A stretch of 27,797 nucleotides of DNA from JAABSX01 sp964480455 (GTDB taxonomy: Bacteria > Bacteroidota > Bacteroidia > Cytophagales > Microscillaceae). The notes under the pieces were generated by a model that worked only from the letters and a program-made list of their open reading frames with translations, was not told the origin of the DNA and searched no databases. Below, in pieces: positions 8,462 through 17,400 of the stretch. Numbering within the stretch: position 1 is the first letter of the stretch; the number at the start of each line of letters is the position of its first letter. The stretch spans positions 1 through 27,797 of the forward strand of contig CAYZQI010000052.1 in the NCBI GenBank assembly GCA_964480455.1, given 5' to 3'. The position numbers and the translations under genes were made by a program.

Positions 8462-8662
8462 TCACTCATCATCAGGATGATGAGTGTTGGAGGAAAGGAC
8501 AGACCAACTTGGATCAAATTCCAGATCTTCTTTAAATAACTCATCATGGTCAACTCCATGAAACCCTTTCTTCAGATCAGAGCTTTTCTCTTCACCGAAG
8601 AATGATTTTAACAGAATCAGAAGGGCAACGCCTATGATTATACTGATTGTTCCGATAGTCAT
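8462..8662 (-). CDS. Small single-span membrane protein of unknown function
   Basis: The product is 66 residues: an almost leaderless hydrophobic helix (about residues 2-20, rich in Ile, Leu and Val) ending in Lys-Ser-Phe-Phe, then a soluble acidic tail ending HHPDDE. The ATG at 8662 is preceded five bases upstream by a perfect GGAGG, better than the ATG four codons earlier. It reads in the same direction as the BREX operon and lies about 330 bases downstream of the metallopeptidase gene, with its own weak candidate promoter. The AT-rich composition matches the BREX side. I do not recognise a family; a membrane effector, holin-like protein or regulator are guesses only. Confidence 0.5.
   Translation of the reverse strand: MTIGTISIIIGVALLILLKSFFGEEKSSDLKKGFHGVDHDELFKEDLEFDPSWSVLSSNTHHPDDE
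8463..8486. repeat. Perfect 11-bp palindrome with 2-base centre
   Basis: CACTCATCATC and GATGATGAGTG flank a central AG. It coincides with the last codons and stop of the small membrane-protein gene and lies shortly after the end of traG, between the two converging transcription units. Neither side carries a T-tract, so a Rho-independent terminator is not supported; a transcript-end hairpin or protein site is possible. Confidence 0.45.
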
Positions 8663-8667
8663 TGATG

Positions 8668-8672
8668 CCTCC
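8668..8672 (-). promoter_or_regulatory. Ribosome binding site of the small membrane-protein gene
   Basis: GGAGG on the minus strand, five bases before the ATG at 8662. It decides the start in favour of this ATG over the one at 8674, whose upstream AAGGA is only about two bases away. Confidence 0.55.
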
Positions 8673-8712
8673 ATTTCCTTCTTAGTTGGTTAATATGTCT
8701 GTTATGCTTTTA

Positions 8713-8740
8713 TCTTTACCATTCCTCAGGTGTAAGTCAA
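8713..8740 (-). promoter_or_regulatory. Candidate sigma-70 promoter for the small membrane-protein gene
   Basis: On the minus strand TTGACT (8735-8740) matches the -35 box in five of six positions. A weak TAAAGA (8713-8718) follows after 16 bases as -10. The start codon at 8662 lies about 50 bases downstream. The poor -10 box makes this tentative. Confidence 0.25.
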
Positions 8741-8778
8741 GAAACTTGAAAATCATTAAAAGCACTATCAAGCTGCGT

Positions 8779-8843
8779 ATTCCATTGATTCCGGCCACCG
8801 ATTCCAGTCGAAGTCGGCCAGCCATTCCACGTGATCCCGGCCA
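8779..8843. repeat. Three CGGCCA boxes at 23-bp spacing; likely IS21-type terminal repeats
   Basis: CGGCCA occurs at 8792-8797, 8815-8820 and 8838-8843, exactly 23 bases apart each time. The first two copies are each followed after three bases by ATTCC (8801-8805 and 8824-8828), and a further ATTCC precedes the first copy at 8779-8783. Arrays of CGGCCA-NNN-ATTCC units at about this period are, from memory, found at the ends of certain IS21-family elements, where they bind the IstA transposase. No istA or istB lies nearby, so it would be a solo remnant. Confidence 0.6.
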
Positions 8844-8994
8844 CGTTGCAACTTCAAGAGCATCAGATATGTGTATTCTTGTTGGAAATCCGGTGCTATT
8901 TGAACCTGAATGCCGGACGCCAAATCAAATGAAAATGGCTAATGGTTCTGCTGTTATTATGAACTGTCATATTCAAAGTGAAGCCAACACACAA

Positions 8995-9855
8995 TTACTC
9001 ATATTTCGTATGATACGTAAGCCCAAGAATTGTTTCAACTTGCCCAGCAGCTCTCATTATTTGATAGAGATCAAATTGCTCAATGTTTTCATCTTTATCA
9101 ACATAGCCGGACAGGTAGGTTTCTGATTTTGGTGAAATACCGTTTCGCTTACAAACAAGGTACGCTACTGATTCTGCTTCTAATTCTACTTGTTTCTTGT
9201 CCATTTTGGGGCGTTTTGGAATTCGCAGTTTTTTATCTGGTCCGAGATGCCCAAGGAATAAATGCCCCAACTCATGAGTTAATGTTGTGAACTGAACTGA
9301 GCTCGAATGATTCCGATTTATATTTATTTGATATATCGAAGCATCATCTTGAGATTTGGCACGATGGGCAACTTGGATAGACCCTGCTTTATTGTCTCCT
9401 GCATCAAATGCATTCCACTTGATACTCTTCTTTGCGAGCAATCTTGGAAAAATAGCAAGTTTAAATTCGTCTATATCACCCACTGATAAAAAGGAAGCTA
9501 CATCTTCGGGGAGCTCATCTCCTTCAGTATCCATCACATCATAGACCAATACAACAGGAGCAAATGGCCAAAGAATAAGAAGAGGGCGTGCATCTTTTTT
9601 AGGATATCGGCCAAATCGAAACCGCCAATCATATGCAGAAGCCGCATAACTCAACCCTGGTTTCTGGACTTGCAAAAGCATTGCGTTAAAAGGTGCAAAA
9701 TTACGTAAACGAACTGTAAAATTCAAAAGCTCCTTAAATTCTTTACTTTTAGTATATAGACGAGAATCATTTAAGAGCTGATCAAGAAGCGCTCTAGAGT
9801 CTGCAATATCATCTTCCTGTATCGATGATGTTAGTTGAAATTGTTCGGGATCCAT
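8995..9855 (-). CDS. ArdC-like / ImmA-IrrE-fold zinc metallopeptidase
   Basis: The 286-residue product has two parts. Residues about 40-110 ('LRNFAPFNAMLLQVQKPG', a Trp then 'FGRYPKKDARPLLILWPF', then 'VYDVMDT') resemble the ArdC N-terminal single-stranded DNA-binding domain with its rN.xLi..Q, GR.VkkG and VFDv.qT elements. Residues about 185-240 are a zincin domain with HELGH at 194-198 and a downstream ELEAESVAYLVC helix whose Glu would complete the zinc site. ArdC proteins on conjugative plasmids counter restriction in the recipient; ImmA/IrrE-type peptidases cleave repressors. The gene reads with the BREX operon, after brxL and a short overlapping frame, and has only a weak ribosome binding site, so coupling is plausible. 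Its role here is inferred, not shown. Confidence 0.8.
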   Translation of the reverse strand: MDPEQFQLTSSIQEDDIADSRALLDQLLNDSRLYTKSKEFKELLNFTVRLRNFAPFNAMLLQVQKPGLSYAASAYDWRFRFGRYPKKDARPLLILWPFAPVVLVYDVMDTEGDELPEDVASFLSVGDIDEFKLAIFPRLLAKKSIKWNAFDAGDNKAGSIQVAHRAKSQDDASIYQININRNHSSSVQFTTLTHELGHLFLGHLGPDKKLRIPKRPKMDKKQVELEAESVAYLVCKRNGISPKSETYLSGYVDKDENIEQFDLYQIMRAAGQVETILGLTYHTKYE

Positions 9856-9938
9856 ATTTTCTCATGACGTAGTAAGGCTGAAAACAGTAATTTCTGCAGA
9901 TATCCAAGGAGATCTAATGGATCTTCATCGTAGCTCAT
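9831..9938 (-). CDS. Possible 35-residue leader protein overlapping the metallopeptidase start
   Basis: This frame has GGAG seven bases before its ATG and ends 25 bases inside the metallopeptidase gene in another frame. The product is acidic at its start (SYDEDPLDLL), with an amphipathic Leu-rich middle. Nothing is recognised. It may be a translational leader that opens the metallopeptidase start, a tiny partner protein, or chance. It fills most of the otherwise unusual 137-base gap after brxL. Confidence 0.3.
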   Translation of the reverse strand: MSYDEDPLDLLGYLQKLLFSALLRHEKIWIPNNFN

Positions 9939-9992
9939 AATAGCGCTCCAAAATTGAAATTGAGTGTATTTTGAGCCAGGGAGTGCGCATAT

Positions 9993-11975
9993 CTATCCTG
10001 TTTTTGTATATGTGATGGTTGTTGCTTTGCACTCTCGCTTCGTCTGATCAACAAAACCAAGGTTGAATCTTCCCTCGGGTTTTTTAAAGATATCCAACCC
10101 TCGTCCTAAAGTTATAGTCCAGCCGGTATCTGTTCGAACAGATCGGTCGTGCTGATTTCTGTCAAAATCAAATGTGAGTTCAACTCGCTCCTGTTCCAAT
10201 GTATCTTTTAATTCCTGATATTCAGCAGACAGCGTAACCTCTTCTTCGTTTGAATCTGCACCAGCAAGAAGATGAATTTTCAGCTTGCCTTGTGCTGGAG
10301 ATGCACATTCACAAAAATTGAAAAAATTCCTTATCTGATATTGATATCTGAGATAAGGATCTATGATTTTAATTTCCTTTGCTCCCTGCAGATATGGAAG
10401 AAACAATTTCGCATACGATATCCCTTTCTGTCCCTCTCTAATATCGATAACAGTATCAACAGGTTTTCTACTACTGGAAAGAGGGTCAACTTCTATCTCA
10501 TCTTCTTGAATCGGCTCTGGTCTTGTTACCGGGTGTGAATATTGAAATTCATCAGGTAATTCACTTTTTATTGTTACCCACTTGAATTCCTGATCAAGTT
10601 TTGATAGTTCATCTCGGACCTGTTGACGCATTCTAACTGCAGGATTGACGCAATATTCAATAAACTCCTCATTAGAGACATTTAAATCAGGAAATAAGAG
10701 TTTTAAGTATCCTTCTGCTAGACGAGCGACAGCCTTATTGTCGCGCATGTCTTCGCATTCCGGAAGGCGTAAACTGTGAGATACGTAGTCAGCAAACTGC
10801 AGATCAACGCGCATTTCATGTAAAATTTCGCTAAAAAAATCACCTTTGAAACCTAAATAAGGCGAGGGGGTGTTTCTTGTGATCCTTGGCATGAACCATC
10901 CCTCAAGAAATCCCTGGATGCGGTCAACAAAAGCTGATTCTTGTAGAGCTGTAGGCAGCTCTTTAAAGATACCATTGGTTTCATAAAGAGGCATTTTATC
11001 AGGACCAATGGTTATATTTCCAAGTAACATAAAACCAGCTTCCGCGGTACCCATATCACCTGTCTGTCGACGATACCGGCCGCTCTCTAAATACATTTTA
11101 AGAGCTGCCATGGCTTCACCCGAAGCATCAGTTTGAATCTTCTGCACCTCATCGACCACAACAACATCGTATCTCGGAATCAGGCCAATCTGTTTCGAAT
11201 TACTGTTAAAGAATAGCGAAGGGGCAGACAATTTTCCACCTGGAATTACAGCTGCGTAACGACTTATATTGTCAAAAACAAAGGATTTACCCGTTCCTTT
11301 TGGCGCCAATTCTGCTAGATTAACTCGAGGTTGAATTAAAGGAATGATTCTGCTCAACAAAATCATTTTTTGGGGGAGCTGAAGTATATCGGGATTAAAC
11401 TGACAACTTGAAATGAGAAGATCGATCCATTCATCTAAATTGAATTGCTTTCTACATTCTTTAAAATAACCTATATCAATACCAGGAGACTGAAAAGGTT
11501 TGAAATCGACCATCCAGATTTGACCTTTCAGAACTTCCTCGCCGTCCGGTGGTACGTATCGCAGGGTGCCTATTCCCCACATACCAGTTTTCAATAGCAT
11601 GGGATTTTCATCTACAATTCCTTGCTGAATTTGGGCCTTACTAACATCAAGAAGTGGAATGCTGAGCTCGTGGGCGTTTTTATCAAGATTTACATTAACC
11701 CTAAAATCATCTAGTATTCTTACTTCTTCTTGTTCTTTTAAGCGGTTCAATATACTATTCTTATCTGCTTTCTGAGGTAAATATTCAGAAACAATTCGAA
11801 CAATTTCAGCCCGACCTTCCTCTGTGATATCACCATCCTCTACAAATTGGCCGATAATCCATTCACCCACATATACCGGTATTGCTCTTGCCCCAAACCC
11901 AGCCTTACCCATGAGCCCCTTGTTTATTACAACCTCTCCGTAATAATCTCTGGCCTTTATCTCAAATGATTTCAT
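9993..11975 (-). CDS. brxL: BrxL-type AAA+ protein with a MITD1-like (MIT_C, PLD-fold) C-terminus
   Basis: BrxL is the AAA+ ATPase of BREX types 1 and 4; it binds DNA as a large ring and is needed for phage exclusion. The 660-residue product has a BrxL-like N-terminal domain (about 1-200), then the ATPase with Walker A PKGTGKS near 221-230, 'IPGGKLSAPSLFFN', and Walker B VVVVDEV near 268. No Lon Ser-Lys protease region follows. Instead residues about 515-660 show 'YAKLFLPYL', 'IIDPYLRYQYQIRNFFNF', 'HDRSVR....GWTITLGRGLDIFKKPEGRFNLGF' and a conserved Cys: the pattern of the MITD1 C-terminal PLD-like domain. The ATG has AAGGGA seven to eight bases upstream and lies 16 bases after pglZ. The BrxL identity is firm; the tail domain call rests on recalled sequence. 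Confidence 0.88.
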   Translation of the reverse strand: MKSFEIKARDYYGEVVINKGLMGKAGFGARAIPVYVGEWIIGQFVEDGDITEEGRAEIVRIVSEYLPQKADKNSILNRLKEQEEVRILDDFRVNVNLDKNAHELSIPLLDVSKAQIQQGIVDENPMLLKTGMWGIGTLRYVPPDGEEVLKGQIWMVDFKPFQSPGIDIGYFKECRKQFNLDEWIDLLISSCQFNPDILQLPQKMILLSRIIPLIQPRVNLAELAPKGTGKSFVFDNISRYAAVIPGGKLSAPSLFFNSNSKQIGLIPRYDVVVVDEVQKIQTDASGEAMAALKMYLESGRYRRQTGDMGTAEAGFMLLGNITIGPDKMPLYETNGIFKELPTALQESAFVDRIQGFLEGWFMPRITRNTPSPYLGFKGDFFSEILHEMRVDLQFADYVSHSLRLPECEDMRDNKAVARLAEGYLKLLFPDLNVSNEEFIEYCVNPAVRMRQQVRDELSKLDQEFKWVTIKSELPDEFQYSHPVTRPEPIQEDEIEVDPLSSSRKPVDTVIDIREGQKGISYAKLFLPYLQGAKEIKIIDPYLRYQYQIRNFFNFCECASPAQGKLKIHLLAGADSNEEEVTLSAEYQELKDTLEQERVELTFDFDRNQHDRSVRTDTGWTITLGRGLDIFKKPEGRFNLGFVDQTKRECKATTITYTKTG

Positions 11976-11991
11976 ATTGTATTCCCTTAGT

Positions 11992-14424
11992 TTACAAATT
12001 CTTCAGGCTGAATCCACCGGTCATTGCAGATTTAAATGTTGAATTTATTGAAATAAGCAACTCACGTTCTTCTTCACCATATTGGTAGATGAAACGCATC
12101 GACAATTCCGTTTCTTTCGTCGCCGCTTGTTTAAAATAACATTTAATATTGAATAGTTTTTCACTATTAGCGGCAATATTGCTGGTGTGAAATTCTCTTA
12201 TTTCAGACGACTCTGGCTTAACAATTTCTGCCCTCACAATACGCAGATTTTCTGGATTAGGATTTTGTATTGCTACATTTATTTCTACAAGGCGCTGAAT
12301 GTGAAATATTGCTGCACTTGTTGCTGAATCCAACTTAGTATCAACAAATCGCGACAATGGATCTTTCCACTCACTTTTAACAGCTTTAAATACCGCAACT
12401 GGAATTATTACTTCTTCAGGTGTTGCTCCTCCATGAACAAAGCCTGGGGCGCGTTTCTTAATTCCTGCGGTTTTATGTCCTTGTGGAATAAAATAGGTCG
12501 TCTCGGAATCTCCAAATGGCTGCTCGAATTGATATCCAATATCCCATAGATTCTTGGGTATTGTAGAGCTTTCTTGTTTTAATATCGTAGCAAAACGATG
12601 TTTAGGATTATCAAAGAGCTCGTTAACCACAGTAGATTCGAAGCTTCGAAGCTCTGAGTCTAATATCCGGGCTGCACCATGATCAGTCACAATATAGATC
12701 GACACATCATCACTTTTAAATTGCCTCCGTTGGATAAAAGAATGGACAGTCTCTGCGAGTTTCGTGAAACAGTTGAATAACTCGTCGTCATACGTCATCC
12801 CTTTTAGGGCAGGATTACTATGCATTACCTCATCAGAAGGAAGATAGTTCAATACATAAACTACCTCTTCTTCATCGTCCGAAAAATCTATTGATGCCAT
12901 CGCCTGCAAATCAGCCAAGTAATATCCTTTTTTGCCAGGCCAACTTGTTTCTACTCTTTGCTGGACAATTGATTTATAACTCGCCTTATCATTTGAATCC
13001 CAATCTCCGGTTAACAGTAATGACTTACATGTTTCAGTATTAGTTGGAAGAGGTGCAAAGCGGACCCCTTCTTCATGTTTGTGAAAACCATTGATATTCA
13101 TGGCCTTTAGCAGTAAGTCAAAATAGGTCAGGGGCAAACAGTCAATGATGAGTATCAGCGACACTTTGTCCTTTCGAATGCGATTATCCCAAGATGATAA
13201 AATATGAACCAAACTACGTTCACTATCTTGCTGAATTTCAGAAAAATTCTCAATATACCAATCACTAAAAAAGGCAACTGTTTCTTCCAGATCACTATTC
13301 TCCTTACTGCTCTCTGTTAACCAGCGACGGTATGGCACATATTCATTTTTTGTCCAAGTGCACCACTCCGAACTACTCCACACTTCTCCTTTCTTTAGTA
13401 TTTTGGGAATAGTGGGAATCAAATAAGTGTTAAGTTTCATTATGTCACTGGTCGAGATGCCGGGACATGAAGAAAATTTTGTTTTGATACTTTCCAGATG
13501 ACTTGTTTGTACAAAAGAAGAATATTTATTTATTATCTCAAGTAACTTAACGAACTCAACTCTGAGTTTTCCTGAGCAACACTTTATAATTCGGTCGATA
13601 TCTTCTCCATTCTCAGGGTCATTTTTAATATCATTAAAAAAGATTTCCACCTGGTTGGATGCCTCTTCGACAGCGACAACATGTAACTCCAGATCATTAA
13701 GTTTGCCTGGCAGTAGCTGTTGAACTAATGCAATACGGTGTAGAGGTAGTTGGTATTCTAGTAGTTGCTTAGGGTATTGATGGAGGAGTACCCATAGTGA
13801 CATATCATGCCAGAGCGTCTCTGGTTCACTTTTCAGTTGCTCACAGACCTTCGAAACCCATGGCTGGTTTGATTGTTGCGACCATTCAATACATTTGTCT
13901 TCAAAACACCTATTCAATACAGGGTAACGTTCAAACAAGGACTGGCTCTCAGCAGAAGCTATATTCATAATTAAGCTTAAGTCTTCGATAGATATCTGTG
14001 ACTTAGCAAGATAGTCTCCAAGCAATTCCGACAAGATAGCATCTGTAAAGTTATTGAAACGTATTTCCACCAAATTAATATTTAGAAGTTTTTGGTCTAG
14101 AACCTCTTTGTCTGTAAGCCAGTCGGGGATTGAAACATTCCAAGATTCAGCCAATATTAACCTTGGTGTTTTCTCTTTAAATTCAGCTTTGAATTCAATA
14201 GATTCAGCATATGCCTGTAACCAGCTATAATATGCTCTTTTTCTCACCCATATTTTCGTTTCCTTCCCAAGAGCTAGGCTTTCACGTATTTGTCTGGCAG
14301 CAACAGCATAATCCTTATCTTCTTCTACTAAGAGAACATTTTCAGGGATAGTTCCGGAAAAGTCTCCAACTAGGCTTATCTGACTCCTAATATTGTCACT
14401 CACTTTCTGACCCGACCTTTTCAC
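11992..14424 (-). CDS. pglZ: BREX alkaline-phosphatase-fold protein PglZ
   Basis: PglZ is a core BREX protein of the alkaline phosphatase superfamily. The 810-residue product has a long helical N-terminus, then the PglZ domain: 'LILIIDCLPLTYFDLLL' near residue 420 (first metal-binding Asp), 'IYIVTDHGAAR' near 578 (the conserved TDHG/A metal site), and 'GFVHGGATPEEVIIPV' near 660 (the HGGxSxEE-like signature at the domain end). A beta-rich C-terminal region of about 130 residues follows. Start is a GTG whose GTGA overlaps the brxC stop, a typical translational coupling; an in-frame GTG seven codons later is the alternative. In other systems PglZ partners PglX. Confidence 0.92.
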   Translation of the reverse strand: MKRSGQKVSDNIRSQISLVGDFSGTIPENVLLVEEDKDYAVAARQIRESLALGKETKIWVRKRAYYSWLQAYAESIEFKAEFKEKTPRLILAESWNVSIPDWLTDKEVLDQKLLNINLVEIRFNNFTDAILSELLGDYLAKSQISIEDLSLIMNIASAESQSLFERYPVLNRCFEDKCIEWSQQSNQPWVSKVCEQLKSEPETLWHDMSLWVLLHQYPKQLLEYQLPLHRIALVQQLLPGKLNDLELHVVAVEEASNQVEIFFNDIKNDPENGEDIDRIIKCCSGKLRVEFVKLLEIINKYSSFVQTSHLESIKTKFSSCPGISTSDIMKLNTYLIPTIPKILKKGEVWSSSEWCTWTKNEYVPYRRWLTESSKENSDLEETVAFFSDWYIENFSEIQQDSERSLVHILSSWDNRIRKDKVSLILIIDCLPLTYFDLLLKAMNINGFHKHEEGVRFAPLPTNTETCKSLLLTGDWDSNDKASYKSIVQQRVETSWPGKKGYYLADLQAMASIDFSDDEEEVVYVLNYLPSDEVMHSNPALKGMTYDDELFNCFTKLAETVHSFIQRRQFKSDDVSIYIVTDHGAARILDSELRSFESTVVNELFDNPKHRFATILKQESSTIPKNLWDIGYQFEQPFGDSETTYFIPQGHKTAGIKKRAPGFVHGGATPEEVIIPVAVFKAVKSEWKDPLSRFVDTKLDSATSAAIFHIQRLVEINVAIQNPNPENLRIVRAEIVKPESSEIREFHTSNIAANSEKLFNIKCYFKQAATKETELSMRFIYQYGEEERELLISINSTFKSAMTGGFSLKNL

Positions 14425-17400
14425 AGATTCTTAAACATATCTTTTAAACTATCAGCCTGAGCGCCTGTAATAACACGGTCTTTTTGGGCTTGCTCAACTG
14501 TTGAAGTCAAAACTTTCTTTAAGGCCTCAAGAGAATCTGGCACCTTAAACGTTCCTTTTTTGGTAAACATATCGTCTTGGCCAATATGTACTTCGTACTC
14601 TTTGCTTTTATTAACGACTAAACAAGTAATACAATCACTGTAATTACCAGAACTATCCAGTCCTCTAATGCTTACTTTTATTGCTGGTTTTTCGGAGAAT
14701 TCGCTATCAAGAACAGTACTCTCAGAAATTTTTTGGCCCGTTGAAGAGCTTCTAGGATCTGATCCATCAAGAGTATAGACAGCAGTGCTAAGACCGTCTG
14801 TTAGTACAATTTCCAGGCTCCCTCCATCCTCAACTTCCCACTTTAAGTCACTGATTTTTTTAAACTTCTCTTTTCCTTTTATTTCTGGTAACGGGATGAT
14901 TATGGCCGCTGCTTCAACCTCTTCCTTGGCTTGTTTCAATTTAGCTATATAATCTGTGGTACGCAGCACCCCCCAATCACTAATGGAATCAAGACCAAAG
15001 GCATTTGGAATGGACTTCATTAGTTTCGTTTTGTAAGGAGCTGATGGGTGCGCAAGTTGTTGAATAAAACTTTGTGCATCAGGCTCAGTATCGTACCTTG
15101 TGGCATCTCTCTGGTTGGGGTTTAGGCCTTCGAACCATTTCTTAACAGCTTTTTCACATTCCACGATATCGCCCTGTACATCAAAAAGCTCACCAATAGC
15201 ACCAGCTACTTTGTTTTGAGCTCTGACCTCCCCCGTTTCCAGCAATTGTATGTCTTTCGTAAAGTTTTCTAATATCTTGGTTATCTTTTCCTTCTCATCA
15301 GTAGCTGTCACCTGATCTTCGCCGTACATTTCTGGAATTATGCCAAAAATAATTACATAGCGATCAACACCGGTTAATTTGTCGAAATTCTTTTTGAAAT
15401 TTTCAACTCTGCCCTGTTCATCCGCCTCATAAACAGTCTTAACTTTGGCGATCTTGGGCAATTCTTTCCACCACAATTTTAAAGCATCACACATTGAGGT
15501 CAGACTACGTTTTTCACCGTGCAGGAGTTTGGTCGCATGTACCGCTGAGGCAATACCCTCTATTAACTCTTCTTGAACTGGGGAAATATCCTTTACTTCA
15601 AAAACCAACTTTGGTGCAGGATTGTTCATAACTTTTTCTAGACCTGCATAATCAGTTATGTGCTCCTCAACCATTTTGGTAGAATCTTTGTAAATCCTCA
15701 GACGCTCACCATAGGCAGAAATGACATGTGAAAGTGAGAGCATAAGTGCTGTTTCTCCTGCACCCCAGGGATCACCTTTTACTTCCTTTAAAAAAGAGCC
15801 AACCTGAAAGGTCTTCCCTGAAGGCAGGTTGTTTAAGCGTTCAATAATTTCTTTTAAAACAGGAAAGGTATCACTGATTTTTGAATCATCTCTCTCACAC
15901 TCAAAGAAAGTGACATTGTCTTCACTTCTAATTTTTCTAAGAGCTCCAGCTTTTCTCAACAGGACTTTTTCAAGATATTTTTTCTCCCCGTGATTATCAG
16001 GGTTGCCATTGTCGATCTGCACAGTTGTCACTGACAATAGCATTGTAACGGCTTCTTTTAGAGCTCTATTCCTTGCATTTTTCCATTTATCATCATGCAC
16101 GAAATTCAAGTCAGGGTGTTTAATCCGGCATCGTTGAGAGAACAGTTCTTCACAAAGATGGTCAGCAGGTTTGTGCGATTGCATCGGCATATCCACAACA
16201 ACCACCCCATCTTTGCCATACCAGCAGGCTGATTCACCACTTACTATCTGATTCAATATAGTTTTTAGCTTTGGCAATAGCCCATCTTCACTATTCTCAA
16301 AAAGGTCGCGAAAGCGAGCTTCTGTCTGAGGGTTAAGTTTTTCTGCTTCACCTGCTTGAAGATAATATCTGCATGCCTTTACTTTTATAAGCGCTTCGGT
16401 AAATGGTTGAGGCTCATGGGGTATGCTGAGAACAATTCGCTTTTCTCCCATACCCGCCAAGGTATCTTTTGCTATCTTAATATCAGTGTCATCTTCACAA
16501 AGGCAGTAAACAGCAATCCCTTCATAACTGGTCCCGCAATTTTTTTCTGCTTCTACCATCTCATCAAATAAGGCTTTCCATAATTCAGGACCAAGATCTT
16601 TTGCCTTTTTAAATACACGAAGTAACCTTTTGTCTTCATTATAGGTGAGGTTATATTGCTTGGCTTCGAGGTAAGTCAGTTCTTTCTTATCACCAGCTTC
16701 TTCTACAAAGGCTCTTACTAAGTCGGCTGGATGTTTTTCAGGATCATCTACATAACGATCAATGAGGTCATAAGGATCTTCTCCACCAACAGCTGCAAGC
16801 TCATAAGTATTTGACTGTTTGCGATAGAAAACTGCCCCCATCTTATCGAGCTTCTTGATCTGTTTATCAAATGTTTTACGTTGAGCGTTTAATCCGTAAT
16901 AACCAAAGAAGATATTATCTGGAGATGTTGGGATGTTACAAAGCTGATAGAGCAGAATAATTTTCAATATGAGAATTCGCGTGTCGTCCTCAGTAGCGAA
17001 CATTTCACCTACAGCCATCTGCCCTTTTTGCAGAGCTAACTCACTGCTGTTATAACCATTTACGAGTTGGCGCTGCCTATCTCTGAGTTCACTATTTTTA
17101 AGATCAAGTTCCTTGCTGAAAAAATCATATAAGCCTGCGACGGTATAGAGATTCAACTTACCCCCATTAACAGTGAGTTCAGCATTCTCTATAAAATTGG
17201 CATATGACCCTTGAGATTTATCAGTATCACCAGTGAAGAACGTAAAGGTACTTCGAGCATCAGAACCAATTTCTGATGAAAGTTTGAGCAGGCAGGCAAG
17301 AGCGATTGGATGCACACCGTAAATATCTTCCAGGACGCGTTCCCGAATACGCTGAGTTTCCTTAATCCATGGAAAAAGCTGTAAAGCTTCACACACTGGA

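Larger units (their letters stand above)
8663..8994. other. Gene-free spacer between the small membrane protein and the metallopeptidase
   Basis: The stretch holds the CGGCCA repeat array (8779-8843) and a weak promoter candidate (8713-8740). A plus-strand frame from 8686 running into the metallopeptidase gene is not protein-like. I see no terminator with a T-tract after the metallopeptidase stop. Confidence 0.5.

Noticed and set aside
8463..8486. Rho-independent terminator at the palindrome
   Set aside because: No T-tract follows the stem on either strand and the loop is only two bases.
8686..9126. 146-codon plus-strand frame in the junction
   Set aside because: It crosses the CGGCCA repeat array and overlaps the metallopeptidase gene antisense; no binding site or family features.
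9993..10430. Lon-like peptidase domain at the end of BrxL
   Set aside because: No Ser-Lys catalytic pattern is present; the segment instead carries the DPYxR, HDR and GRGLD motifs of a PLD-like domain.
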